NCBI GenBank assembly: GCA_002402945.1
Contig: DHGV01000049.1
Location: 49,565 to 62,842, forward strand
Length of the DNA: 13,278 nt
Direction: 5' to 3'
Source: Pelotomaculum sp. UBA4789
GTDB lineage: Bacteria; Bacillota; Desulfotomaculia; Desulfotomaculales; Pelotomaculaceae
Shown: positions 1 through 6,554 of the stretch, piece after piece
Position numbering within the stretch: the first letter of the stretch is position 1
Layout of the letters: every line of letters starts with the position of its first letter
The notes under the pieces: generated by a model
Told to the model about the DNA's origin: nothing
Seen by the model: the letters and a program-made list of their open reading frames with translations, nothing else
Databases searched by the model: none
Translations under genes and position numbers: made by a program

Positions 1-931
1 GCCGTCACCCCTTCGCCTTTGTCCATGTCGCGGTGATTTAAAATCCCGGCGAATTCAAGGTTTTCTGAAATATCTGCTGGTTTTTGTTTGCTTTACGTTC
101 CATTTGCTTCGATCTGCGCTTTAGGCCGGTATCAACCTGAAGGCTTGATTTATGGACCATCAAATATCTGCTCACGGCGTCAGCGCCGGTCTGTATATCA
201 TGCCAACGACAAGTGGGGCTTGCAACGCTTCAGTTTTTCCGCCTTTAATTCTTATAGCAGCAATTATAGAGAGAGATGATTTGTTTGAAGTTGGTACTTA
301 TCTGAAACGCTAGTTCTTATTTTCGGATTGTTGCAGCATCTAAAGTAGGTATATTGTGTGCGTCGTCAACTTTGGTGCCTGCCTTGCCTCAGGGACCACT
401 GAATACTTAGTCCATGTTCTGTCATCTGCAGGCTTTTATAATTTTGACAACAGGTTTTTTCCCAATCATCCATGAGTTTTTCTTGTGCTTCCATGTTATA
501 TTTTTCGAATCGGCCGCCCCGAAAAATATTTTTCTGCTTCCTATATCAATCATAGTAATGTTCTGTCTTAATGTTTCATACCCATGCGCTTTAATTTACA
601 GTGTTTAAATTTTGTTTTTCACCTCCCTGGCAAATTTTTAGATTTAAAACTTTAACAGTACTAATCCTATTCCTGGTTATTTATTGAGCGTTGGGCTTGC
701 ATTAAATATAAAAATTCTAAATATGCTTTCTTTCCGTCAGGTATAATTTATCATTGGCGAGAATGTAAAACATCCTGCCTTGGTATAGATCTCAATGGGT
801 CATATGTATAAAACTGGCTGCCTTAATAGCGTATAAGTTTATATACTTTGGTATAAGGTTATGAAAGTATCAGTGACATGTTTGATCAGCTCGAAGGTTA
901 TCAGTACTGAACATATCCTGCAAAATTACAC
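1..931. other. Gene-poor AT-rich stretch with possible coding debris
   Basis: No convincing intact gene is visible. At the left edge the minus strand is open for about 30 codons (positions 1-92), reading ...LEFAGILNHRDMDKGEGVTA and leaving the window. It has no ribosome site and no family I recognise. On the minus strand a strong ribosome site (AGGGAGGTGA, about 624-633) is followed by an immediately stopped frame. Positions 264-545 give a 94-codon minus-strand frame interrupted once by TGA (366-368). A competing frame is also open for about 57 codons over part of the same bases. This could be a decayed gene or chance. Positions 640-930 are very AT-rich and show nothing I can name. Confidence 0.5.
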
Positions 932-958
932 AAAAAAGAAACACGCCCTAATGAGCGC
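932..958 (-). terminator. Intrinsic terminator after the zinc-ribbon gene
   Basis: Read on the minus strand, a 6-bp stem GCGCTC/GGGCGT (with two G-U pairs) closes an ATTA loop and is followed by GTTTCTTTTTT. It lies about 55 bases past the stop of the zinc-ribbon gene and marks the likely end of the trmK-nif3-zinc ribbon operon. Confidence 0.65.
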
Positions 959-1013
959 ATCTCAGGAAACTAAATGAGAAATTAAAAATTCCTATATACA
1001 CATATTTATTATG

Positions 1014-1730
1014 CTACCCCTGCCTTTCCCAGTAAAGCATTCTGCCGCAGTGACTGCAGAAGACCAAACCTTCTCCCTGCTTCAATAAACGCAGTTCGTT
1101 AAAGGTAATCCCCACCCGGCAGCCCATGCATATCCCTTTTTCCACCCGCGCCAGCGGATCTTCAAAACTCTTTTTCATATCCATGTACTTGTGCAATATT
1201 TCTGCATCAATTTTTTCCAGCAGTTTTTGCCTGGCCAAAGGGATCTGTGCAATAAGCTGTTGGAGCCTTTGCTGGTTGGCTAATAAGGAGCCGTGTTTTC
1301 TGCGGTAATCTTCTGCTTTACTGTTAAGATCAGCACTCATTTTCTCCAGTTTTGCCCGAAGATTTACCTGTTCTTCCATCAAAACCAGTATGTAGTCCTC
1401 TTCCTGTTTTATCTTGTTCTTTATGCTCTCTAATTTCTTGCTGTTTGAATTAATTTCTTTGACATTAGTGATTGAGCCATCGTACAATTTCTGACCCAGA
1501 TTATTGAGCTCTTCACTCGCCATGGCTACATCCATCTCTTTTGTCTTTTGAGTTTTTTTCTGATTGCTATATTCTCCCTTTAGTTTATTAAATATTGAAC
1601 GGCCTGCCTCAATTTCGGCTTTAAGGGATTTTAACTCCTCTGATGTCTGTCCCTCTCTCAGTTTTTGTTCCAGGGCTCTTTTTTGCTCGTCCAGAACCTG
1701 GATCTCCAATAGCAGCTTATAATCCGGCAT
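1014..1730 (-). CDS. Coiled-coil C4-type zinc-ribbon protein (DUF164 family)
   Basis: A 238-residue protein. Residues 1 to about 185 are charged and helical (rich in K, E, L and Q), typical of a long antiparallel coiled coil. The C-terminus carries a four-cysteine zinc ribbon: Cys201/Cys204 (CMGC) and Cys225/Cys228 (CSHC). This layout defines the DUF164/zf-RING_7 family, whose proposed nucleic-acid-binding role is not established. The ATG start has a good ribosome site (AAGGAG, 8 bases upstream). It is the last gene of the operon, 49 bases after the nif3-like gene and separated from it by a strong hairpin. Family assignment is confident; molecular function is unknown. Confidence 0.9.
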   Translation of the reverse strand: MPDYKLLLEIQVLDEQKRALEQKLREGQTSEELKSLKAEIEAGRSIFNKLKGEYSNQKKTQKTKEMDVAMASEELNNLGQKLYDGSITNVKEINSNSKKLESIKNKIKQEEDYILVLMEEQVNLRAKLEKMSADLNSKAEDYRRKHGSLLANQQRLQQLIAQIPLARQKLLEKIDAEILHKYMDMKKSFEDPLARVEKGICMGCRVGITFNELRLLKQGEGLVFCSHCGRMLYWERQG

Positions 1731-1751
1731 GTAAACATCTCCTTAAAAATA

Positions 1752-1783
1752 TTTAAGATAGGAAGCGCAGCTCCCTATCTTAA
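1752..1783 (-). promoter_or_regulatory. Strong intercistronic hairpin overlapping the nif3 stop codon
   Basis: On the minus strand the sequence TTAAGATAGG-GAGC-TGC-GCTT-CCTATCTTAA folds into a 14-bp stem with one G-U pair and a 3-base loop. Its 5' arm starts inside the stop codon of the nif3-like gene. ATATTTTT follows, then immediately the ribosome site of the zinc-ribbon gene. The T run is short and interrupted, so this could be a leaky terminator, an RNA-processing site or a stability element setting the ratio between the two genes. Confidence 0.6.
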
Positions 1784-2898
1784 AAGTAGGTGAAAGGGTC
1801 GGTATTGGTTTTTGATAATAACAATTCTACATTAATATTTGTTTCAATGCACTTATCTGTGAGGTGTTTAAGAAGCACAGGCAAAACAACCCATTCGGTG
1901 CCGTAGTGTCCTGCGTCAATGAAATTCATACCTGCGGCTGCCATATCCTGGGCCGTGTGGTATTTCACATCTCCAGTGACAATTATATCTGCGCCCGCGT
2001 TCAAGGCTTCCGGCCATAGATCCGCGCCTGATCCACCGCACACGGCAACCGTCTTCACAATACTGTCAGGCATACCTCCTAAACGAACTGCGGACAGGTT
2101 GAGCGCGGTCTTGACCACTCCGGCAAACTGGCTGAGCAGCAGTGGTTCCGCAAGTTTTCCCACCCTGCCCAGGCCAGTGGCTGTATTTCTGTTTTCCAGG
2201 GGCAGTATATCATATGCCACTTCCTCATAAGGGTGGGCTTCAATCATCGCCGCTACAGCTTTTTTCAAATCTGCGGCTGGGACGATGGTCTCAATTTTTA
2301 CCTCTTCCACCTGTTCCAACTCGCCAGTTCTGCCATAGTATGGGTCAGAACCCGCTAAGGGTTTGAAAGTTCCTACCCCCCTGGTCATAAAAGAACAGTT
2401 ACTATAGTTGCCTACCCAGCCGGCGCCGGCTTCCAGGACTGCGTTCCGCACTTTGTCTTCATGCCCAACCGGAACAAAAACAACCAGTTTATAAAATTGT
2501 GAAAATCCGGTCTGGTGCAAAACCGCAGGCTTGATTAGGCCAAGCCTGCGGGCGAGAGCGCTGTTGACTCCACCAACTGCAGCGTCGAGATTGGTATGCG
2601 CTGCGTAAACTGTAATATTATTACGGATAAGGTAGCTGATCAGCTCACCAAGAGGCTGCCTGATATTGATTGTCCGGGGCGGCTTCATCATCAAGGGATG
2701 GTGGCTGATGATCAATCCCGCTCCATTATCTACTGCCTCTCGTGCAACTGCAATATTAACATCAATTGTAAGCAGAGCTTTCTCAATTCCAGCCTGTGGA
2801 TCGCCAATCTGGAGGCCGCTGTTGTCCCAGCTTTCTGCCAAGTCGCTGGGTGCTGTTTCTTCAATTAATCTAAAAATACTGCTGCACTTTACAGACAA
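1780..2898 (-). CDS. Nif3/YqfO-family dinuclear metal protein (GTP cyclohydrolase I type 2-like)
   Basis: A 372-residue Nif3-family protein, like Bacillus YqfO. Metal ligands expected for the dinuclear centre are visible: His66-His67 in SHHPLM, His101 and Asp105 in HTNLDAA, and His331 and Glu335 in DAGHYGTEW. Between the two Nif3 halves, residues ~134-232 form the extra PII-like/CutA-like domain that makes the long YqfO form. Family members form toroidal hexamers; the physiological substrate is unsettled, and the GTP cyclohydrolase label is by homology only. The start is TTG at 2898, eight bases after AGGAGG, so the gene overlaps the end of trmK by 10 bases and is probably translationally coupled. 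The same pairing with trmK is common in Firmicutes. Confidence 0.93.
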   Translation of the reverse strand: MSVKCSSIFRLIEETAPSDLAESWDNSGLQIGDPQAGIEKALLTIDVNIAVAREAVDNGAGLIISHHPLMMKPPRTINIRQPLGELISYLIRNNITVYAAHTNLDAAVGGVNSALARRLGLIKPAVLHQTGFSQFYKLVVFVPVGHEDKVRNAVLEAGAGWVGNYSNCSFMTRGVGTFKPLAGSDPYYGRTGELEQVEEVKIETIVPAADLKKAVAAMIEAHPYEEVAYDILPLENRNTATGLGRVGKLAEPLLLSQFAGVVKTALNLSAVRLGGMPDSIVKTVAVCGGSGADLWPEALNAGADIIVTGDVKYHTAQDMAAAGMNFIDAGHYGTEWVVLPVLLKHLTDKCIETNINVELLLSKTNTDPFTYF

Positions 2899-3578
2899 CC
2901 TGCAATCCTCCTGATCTCGGCCAGTTTTTCTTCGGTTTCCAGTGCCTTCGATACAGCTGCATTGCTTTTTGACTCTTTCATGCCGGCCAGGGCCCGTTCG
3001 TACCTGCCTGCGATTATCTCCAGGTATTTTTTAAACAGAGGGCCTTTCTTTTCCGCCAGCCGCGGCCCCAACTCCATCAGTACGGGGTCTTTTATCAATT
3101 CACGCCCAGGAACGGCAGCGATAATAACGTATATTTTGCCGTTTTCTTCCACCAGCTGCTCATCATTTATTTTCCAGCCGTTACCAGTCAGCCAAGCCCT
3201 GAGATCTCCGTGGCCGGCCATCGGCTGCAGGATGAGTTTTCTGGCTTTATTTACAATCCCGGGTGATGAGACAAGGATCTCCCTGATGGTATTGCCGCCC
3301 ATACCCGCCAGCACCAGCACATCTGCTTCAATAGGATCTATGACAGTAAGGCCATCACCCAGCCTTAGGTCAATCCTGTGATCAAGCTTGTGTTCTGTAA
3401 CTTTTTGGAGCGCTGAATGGAAAGGCCCGGGCCTTAACTCGGTAGCTATCACCCTCTGGCAGACGCCTGTTTCTACCAGAAATATTGGAAGATATGCGTG
3501 ATCGGCGCCGATATCAGCGGCAACTGATCCTGCGGGCACGTATGCAGCTGCCGCAGCCAGACGTTTGGCCAGCTCCAT
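2889..3578 (-). CDS. trmK: tRNA (adenine-22-N1)-methyltransferase TrmK
   Basis: A 229-residue class I SAM-dependent methyltransferase of the TrmK (YqfN) family, which makes m1A at position 22 of certain tRNAs. The SAM-binding loop is ADIGADHAYLP (residues 21-31). The acidic end of the next strand is TELRPGP (46-52), and a DGL motif follows at 75-77. The family-typical LAGMGGNTI lies at 90-98, with LQPMAGHGDLRAWL after it. The C-terminal helices (K/E-rich) match the family's coiled-coil tail. The ATG start has GGAGG six bases upstream, and a sigma-A-like promoter lies just before it. It is the first gene of a three-gene operon with the nif3-like and zinc-ribbon genes; the first two overlap by 10 bases. 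Confidence 0.93.
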   Translation of the reverse strand: MELAKRLAAAAAYVPAGSVAADIGADHAYLPIFLVETGVCQRVIATELRPGPFHSALQKVTEHKLDHRIDLRLGDGLTVIDPIEADVLVLAGMGGNTIREILVSSPGIVNKARKLILQPMAGHGDLRAWLTGNGWKINDEQLVEENGKIYVIIAAVPGRELIKDPVLMELGPRLAEKKGPLFKKYLEIIAGRYERALAGMKESKSNAAVSKALETEEKLAEIRRIAGCL

Positions 3579-3609
3579 AGCTGTCCTCCATTGTGCTCTA
3601 CTTTAAACA

Positions 3610-3638
3610 AGTATAGTTTATTTTATAAAAAAAGACAA
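3610..3638 (-). promoter_or_regulatory. trmK: Sigma-A-type promoter for the trmK operon
   Basis: On the minus strand a -35 box TTGTCT (3633-3638) and a -10 box TATACT (3610-3615) are separated by exactly 17 bases, ending about 30 bases before the trmK ATG. It lies just downstream of a terminator-like hairpin, so trmK appears to start its own transcript. Confidence 0.6.
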
Positions 3639-3644
3639 ACACCA

Positions 3645-3668
3645 CAAAAACCCGTCAGAGCGGGGTTT
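3645..3668 (-). terminator. Terminator-like hairpin upstream of trmK
   Basis: Minus-strand stem AAA(C)CCCG-CTCTGA-CGGGTTT with one bulged C, followed by TTTTTGTGG and a later T7 run. It sits between the nucleotidyltransferase gene (stop at 3832) and the trmK promoter. It plausibly ends the glnA-side transcript. The 160 bases between it and 3832 contain no gene I can see. Confidence 0.5.
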
Positions 3669-3831
3669 GTAAATTGTTTGTTAAGATCAGGAATGGGTAT
3701 TAAAAAAAGGTGGGTGTCCTGAATAATATCATATGGAGACATCAGGAACAGTGGATTGTTTTTGAATTCCTGGATTTATTAAGCAAAATTAGCGGCCTTG
3801 TTGTCACGATAATAATAATATTACCAAATCA

Positions 3832-4668
3832 TCATCGGATATCTCTTCCAAAATCTTCACCTAATAATTCTTGCCATATTTTAAGTGCTTTTTCCTGGTC
3901 AGTCTCTTCAAATGTTTTAGCGGCAAGGCTTTCAGCTTTTTGCAGCTTCAATTGTCTGACATCCGAACCAACACCTGATGATATAACCTCGCCTACGGCC
4001 GGACAGCTTAAAAAATCTGGCATAAAAAGTCGCATGCTGACAAACAGGGAATAAACCAGATCGGGGTACCGTTTTGAATAGTCATTTACCCTGTAATATA
4101 CCATTAATTCCAGAAAATAAGCGTCAAAAGGCAGACCGGCCATGATATTCCAAGCCTTTATGATTTTTACCAGCCTTAAGAACCTGCCGCCGGAAACCTT
4201 ATCTTTCTTTTTAAATACAGTTTCTTCCCTGGCAGCATCAGATTTACACCACCCCCCGTAACCGTTCGGAACGAGGTATCCTCCCTTACTGAGTCTAATC
4301 GTGGGAATCAGGTCAAGATCAGGGGCAGGCGTTGATACCAGCTTTATAACCGTACCGCCACAGTCAATGACTGGATTGCAGTAATCTTCTGACAGCTTTT
4401 TCTTAAGAAAAAATAACAGCTTTGTTGAGTTCTCGCCACAATCATAGAAATAACTCCGGCTCAGCAACAGGTGAATTTTGAGACTGTCATTGGGCATGTC
4501 AGTCCCTCTTCTGTATGTTCCGCCAATAAAACTGCCAGATGATTTAAATTTTTGTCTGACCCAGTCACTGACCTGCTGGCTTTTTTCCAACGCTAGCTGC
4601 AGGTGCTCGCCTGGTAAAATAAGATGTTTTGTAAAGTCTTGAAAGACTTCATCAATTATATCGGGCAA
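3832..4668 (-). CDS. Orphan CD-NTase/SMODS-type nucleotidyltransferase homologue, DxD site apparently lost
   Basis: About 278 residues from the favoured TTG start at 4668, which has GGGGGGAG four bases upstream; the frame extends to an ATG at 4707 with poorly spaced SD. Features of the CD-NTase/SMODS fold: GSFIGGT (45-51), the third acidic position in PDLDLIP (116-122), YLVPNGYGGW (131-140), a helix LVKIIKAWN (166-173) followed by FLELMV, and a C-terminal IWQELLGEDF. Catalytic members carry D-x-D about 15 residues after GS; here the aligned residues read DSLKIHLLL (61-69), leaving Ser-Leu-Lys where the metal-binding pair belongs. This suggests a pseudoenzyme or a divergent active site. No CBASS effector, E2/JAB or HORMA gene is adjacent. 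It lies downstream of glnA in the same direction, after a gap of about 110 bases. Family call is good; activity is uncertain. Confidence 0.7.
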   Translation of the reverse strand: MPDIIDEVFQDFTKHLILPGEHLQLALEKSQQVSDWVRQKFKSSGSFIGGTYRRGTDMPNDSLKIHLLLSRSYFYDCGENSTKLLFFLKKKLSEDYCNPVIDCGGTVIKLVSTPAPDLDLIPTIRLSKGGYLVPNGYGGWCKSDAAREETVFKKKDKVSGGRFLRLVKIIKAWNIMAGLPFDAYFLELMVYYRVNDYSKRYPDLVYSLFVSMRLFMPDFLSCPAVGEVISSGVGSDVRQLKLQKAESLAAKTFEETDQEKALKIWQELLGEDFGRDIR

Positions 4669-4777
4669 GGTACTCCCCCCAGCGCCATATAGATATAAGG
4701 CCACCATCCCCTTTTAAGGCAATAGCAGGCCTTATATCCTTACAGCTTAACCCACAAGCCAATAACTGTATTCTGCC

Positions 4778-6196
4778 CTAGATATCGTAATATAACATAA
4801 ATTCATATGGGTGCGGTCTCAACCTGATTGCGTCGAATTCCCTGGTCAGTTTGTAATCAATCCAGGTTTCCAAAATATCTTTATCAAAAACCCCGCCCTG
4901 CAGCAGGAACTCTTGATCTTCCTGCAGGCATTTCATCGCCTCATCCAATGATGCGGGCACTGAGCGGATATTTCTGGCTTCATCTGACGGCAGATCAAAT
5001 ATATCTTTGTCTAAAGGTTCGCCCGGGTAAATCTTGTCCTTGATCCCGTCAAGACCGGCCATGAGCATGGCCGCAAAGGCCATGTATGGGTTGCACGACG
5101 AGTCGGGAGGGCGGAACTCGATCCTCTTGGTTTTCGGGTTAGCGGAGTACATCGGGATGCGGACCGCGGCGCTCCTGTTGCGCTGGGAGTATACAAGGTT
5201 TACAGGCGCCTCGTAACCCGGCACAAGCCTCTTATAAGAGTTGGTGGTGGGGTTGGTGATAGCGGTAAGCGCACGCGCGTGCTTCAGCATCCCACCAATA
5301 TAATATAGAGCTGTCTCACTCAGTTTGGCGTATCCATTGGGATCGAAGAATAGGGGTTTGCCGCCTTTCCACAAGCTCTGGTGCACGTGCATGCCGGTAC
5401 CGTTATCCTGAAAGAGCGGCTTTGGCATAAATGTTGCAGTTTTGTTATATTTTTTGGCTGTGTTTTTTACAATGTATTTAAACATCATAAGCTGGTCAGC
5501 CATTTGAACAAGTGGTCCATATTTCATGTCTATCTCCGCCTGGCCCGCGGTGGCGACTTCGTGATGCTGGCATTCCGCCGGAATGCCCACCTCCAGCATG
5601 GTCAGGACCATCTCCGTACGCAGGTCCTGCTGGGAATCAGTCGGCGCTACTGGGAAATAGCCTTCCTTGTAGCGTGGCTTATAACCCAGGTTGGGGCTTT
5701 CGACACGTCCGGAATTCCAAATTCCTTCCTCAGAGTCGATAAAGTAATAGCCGGAATGTTGATTTTGGTCAAACCTTATCCCATCAAAAATAAAGAATTC
5801 CGCCTCGGGCCCCCAGAAACTCTGGTCGGCAATACCGGTAGATTTTAAATATGCCTCTGCTCTCTGGGCGATGCCACGTGGGTCGCGGTTATACCTCTCC
5901 CCGGTTACTGGGTCTGCCACATTGCAAATAATGCTTAATGTAGGCGCCTTGCAGAATGGATCAATGCAAGCCGTTTCAGGATCAGGGAGCAGGATCATAT
6001 CGCTTTCATTGATTACCCTGAAGCCGCGAACGCTGGAACCGTCGAAACCAAGCCCTTCTTTGAAAGTGTTTTCGTCAAACTCCTGAATTGGTACGGAGAA
6101 ATGCTGCCACATACCTGGTAAATCGATAAATTTCACATCAACCATCTTAACATCTTTTTCCTTGGCAAATGCCAGGACATCCTTTGCGGTTTTCAT
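4778..6196 (-). CDS. glnA: Glutamine synthetase, type I
   Basis: A 472-residue GSI that condenses ammonia and glutamate with ATP as a cytoplasmic dodecamer. Signatures: FDGSS (51-55, catalytic Asp52), metal ligands Glu131 and Glu133 (PEAEFF), Glu213 and Glu221, His270 (GMHVHQS), the flexible-loop Glu329 (PGYEAP), and Arg323, Arg341, Arg346 and Arg361 at substrate or nucleotide sites. Length and the C-terminal region (DKDIFDLP...HPYEFMLYYDI) match the GSI-beta form rather than the short Bacillus GSI-alpha. The tyrosine adenylylated in enteric GSI-beta (NLYDLP) is Phe400 here, so control by adenylylation is unlikely. The ATG has AGGAGG seven bases upstream. It is preceded by a leader carrying a promoter, tandem hairpins and a terminator, suggesting transcription attenuation. 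Confidence 0.97.
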   Translation of the reverse strand: MKTAKDVLAFAKEKDVKMVDVKFIDLPGMWQHFSVPIQEFDENTFKEGLGFDGSSVRGFRVINESDMILLPDPETACIDPFCKAPTLSIICNVADPVTGERYNRDPRGIAQRAEAYLKSTGIADQSFWGPEAEFFIFDGIRFDQNQHSGYYFIDSEEGIWNSGRVESPNLGYKPRYKEGYFPVAPTDSQQDLRTEMVLTMLEVGIPAECQHHEVATAGQAEIDMKYGPLVQMADQLMMFKYIVKNTAKKYNKTATFMPKPLFQDNGTGMHVHQSLWKGGKPLFFDPNGYAKLSETALYYIGGMLKHARALTAITNPTTNSYKRLVPGYEAPVNLVYSQRNRSAAVRIPMYSANPKTKRIEFRPPDSSCNPYMAFAAMLMAGLDGIKDKIYPGEPLDKDIFDLPSDEARNIRSVPASLDEAMKCLQEDQEFLLQGGVFDKDILETWIDYKLTREFDAIRLRPHPYEFMLYYDI

Positions 6197-6281
6197 TAAC
6201 TGACCTCCTGCACTTATGTTCTAAATTCTTAAAAGGGATCTATAAAAAAAGAAATATTACCTCCTTTCCTGCCCTGAAAAT

Positions 6282-6323
6282 AAAAAAACCTCACCCCGGT
6301 TATCTTAAATAACCGACATGAGG
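6282..6323 (-). terminator. glnA: Intrinsic terminator inside the glnA leader
   Basis: On the minus strand CCTCA-TGT-CGGTTAT-TTAAG-ATAACCG-GGG-TGAGG forms 5 + 7 bp around a 3x3 internal loop and is followed by seven T. It ends about 85 bases before the glnA start codon. A competing pairing exists: GAGG at 6332-6335 can pair with the CCTC that opens the terminator's 5' arm (6320-6323), which would disrupt it. Confidence 0.8.
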
Positions 6324-6378
6324 CTGCGTCACCTCGCAGAAACTGCTCAGTTTCAGGTATCAGAAACAACGCTGTTTC
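6324..6378 (-). promoter_or_regulatory. glnA: Tandem hexaloop hairpins, candidate ANTAR-type target
   Basis: H1 (6363-6378) is GAAAC-AGCGTT-GTTTC and H2 (6339-6354) is GAAAC-TGAGCA-GTTTC. The stems are identical and a short linker separates them. ANTAR targets have six-base loops with A at position 1 and G at 4. H1 satisfies both; H2 has G4 but T at 1, which may pair with A6. H3 (6324-6339) is CTGCG-AGGTGA-CGCAG; it shares one base with H2 and abuts the terminator. The match to ANTAR rules is partial. Confidence 0.5.
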
Positions 6379-6394
6379 AAAATATCAAATTTAT

Positions 6395-6480
6395 GTGTAT
6401 ATTATCACAAAAATTAAAAATAAAATCAATACTTTAAATTAAGATTATATCATTTTGCTTTTCAGTATATAATATCACAA
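6395..6480. repeat. Pair of 16-base imperfect direct repeats at the glnA promoter
   Basis: Positions 6395-6410 (GTGTATATTATCACAA) and 6465-6480 (GTATATAATATCACAA) agree at 14 of 16 bases and are 70 bases apart start to start. The first covers the glnA -10 box and the second lies about 40 bases upstream of the -35. They could be paired operator sites or a duplicated promoter element. The AT-rich composition makes chance similarity possible. Confidence 0.45.
6401..6429 (-). promoter_or_regulatory. glnA: Sigma-A-type promoter for glnA
   Basis: Minus-strand -35 box TTGATT (6424-6429) and -10 box GATAAT (6401-6406) with 17-base spacing. Predicted transcription start is near 6394, just before the tandem hairpins. 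The -10 region lies inside one copy of a 16-base imperfect direct repeat. Confidence 0.65.
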
Positions 6481-6500
6481 CTGTTGCTGCATGCGTATTC

Positions 6501-6537
6501 AAAAAAAAGAGGGGGTAAGGCTTGCTGCTTTTCCCCC
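6501..6537 (-). terminator. Intrinsic terminator of the pil operon
   Basis: On the minus strand GGGGG-A-AAAGC-AGCAA-GCCTT-A-CCCCC (outer 5 bp GC stem, imperfect inner stem) is followed by TCTTTTTTTT. It starts 18 bases after the pilin stop codon and separates the pil operon from glnA. Confidence 0.8.
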
Positions 6538-6554
6538 GCAGGTTATTATTAAAT

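Larger units (their letters stand above)
6197..6394 (-). promoter_or_regulatory. glnA: glnA 5' leader with attenuation architecture
   Basis: This is the predicted untranslated leader of glnA, about 198 nt. In order on the minus strand it holds two hairpins with the same stem (TGAAAC...GTTTCTG) and different six-base loops (6339-6378), a third hairpin (6324-6339), a strong intrinsic terminator (6282-6323), an isolated ribosome-site-like AAAGGAGGTAA (6257-6267) and the real glnA ribosome site. Because the terminator precedes glnA in its own transcript, expression must depend on read-through or antitermination. Paired hexaloop hairpins are the hallmark of RNA bound by ANTAR-domain regulators (EutV, NasR types). 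No such regulator is encoded in this window. Confidence 0.65.

Noticed and set aside
88..608. Two short plus-strand open frames (88-279 and 414-608) in the left intergenic region
   Set aside because: No ribosome sites, low-complexity or Cys/Phe-rich translation, no recognisable family.
1..1000. RNase P RNA (rnpB) downstream of the zinc-ribbon gene, as sometimes found in related genomes
   Set aside because: The conserved P4 sequences (GAGGAAAGTCC and AGANAGAATGG types) are absent on both strands.
2962..3381. 139-codon plus-strand open frame inside trmK
   Set aside because: Antisense shadow of trmK with no recognisable domain or start signal.
4708..4740. Short hairpin AAGGC...GCCTT just upstream of the nucleotidyltransferase gene as a glnA terminator
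   Set aside because: Only 5 bp with an 8-base loop and followed by A rather than T on the minus strand, so not a convincing terminator.
5381..5848. 155-codon plus-strand open frame inside glnA
   Set aside because: It is antisense to a highly conserved part of glnA, its composition mirrors glnA codons, and it has no ribosome site; a shadow frame.
6197..6394. T-box riboswitch or glutamine riboswitch upstream of glnA
   Set aside because: No T-box sequence (GGTGGNACCGCG-like) and no match I can see to the known glutamine-binding motifs; the tandem hexaloop hairpins fit an antiterminator-protein target better.
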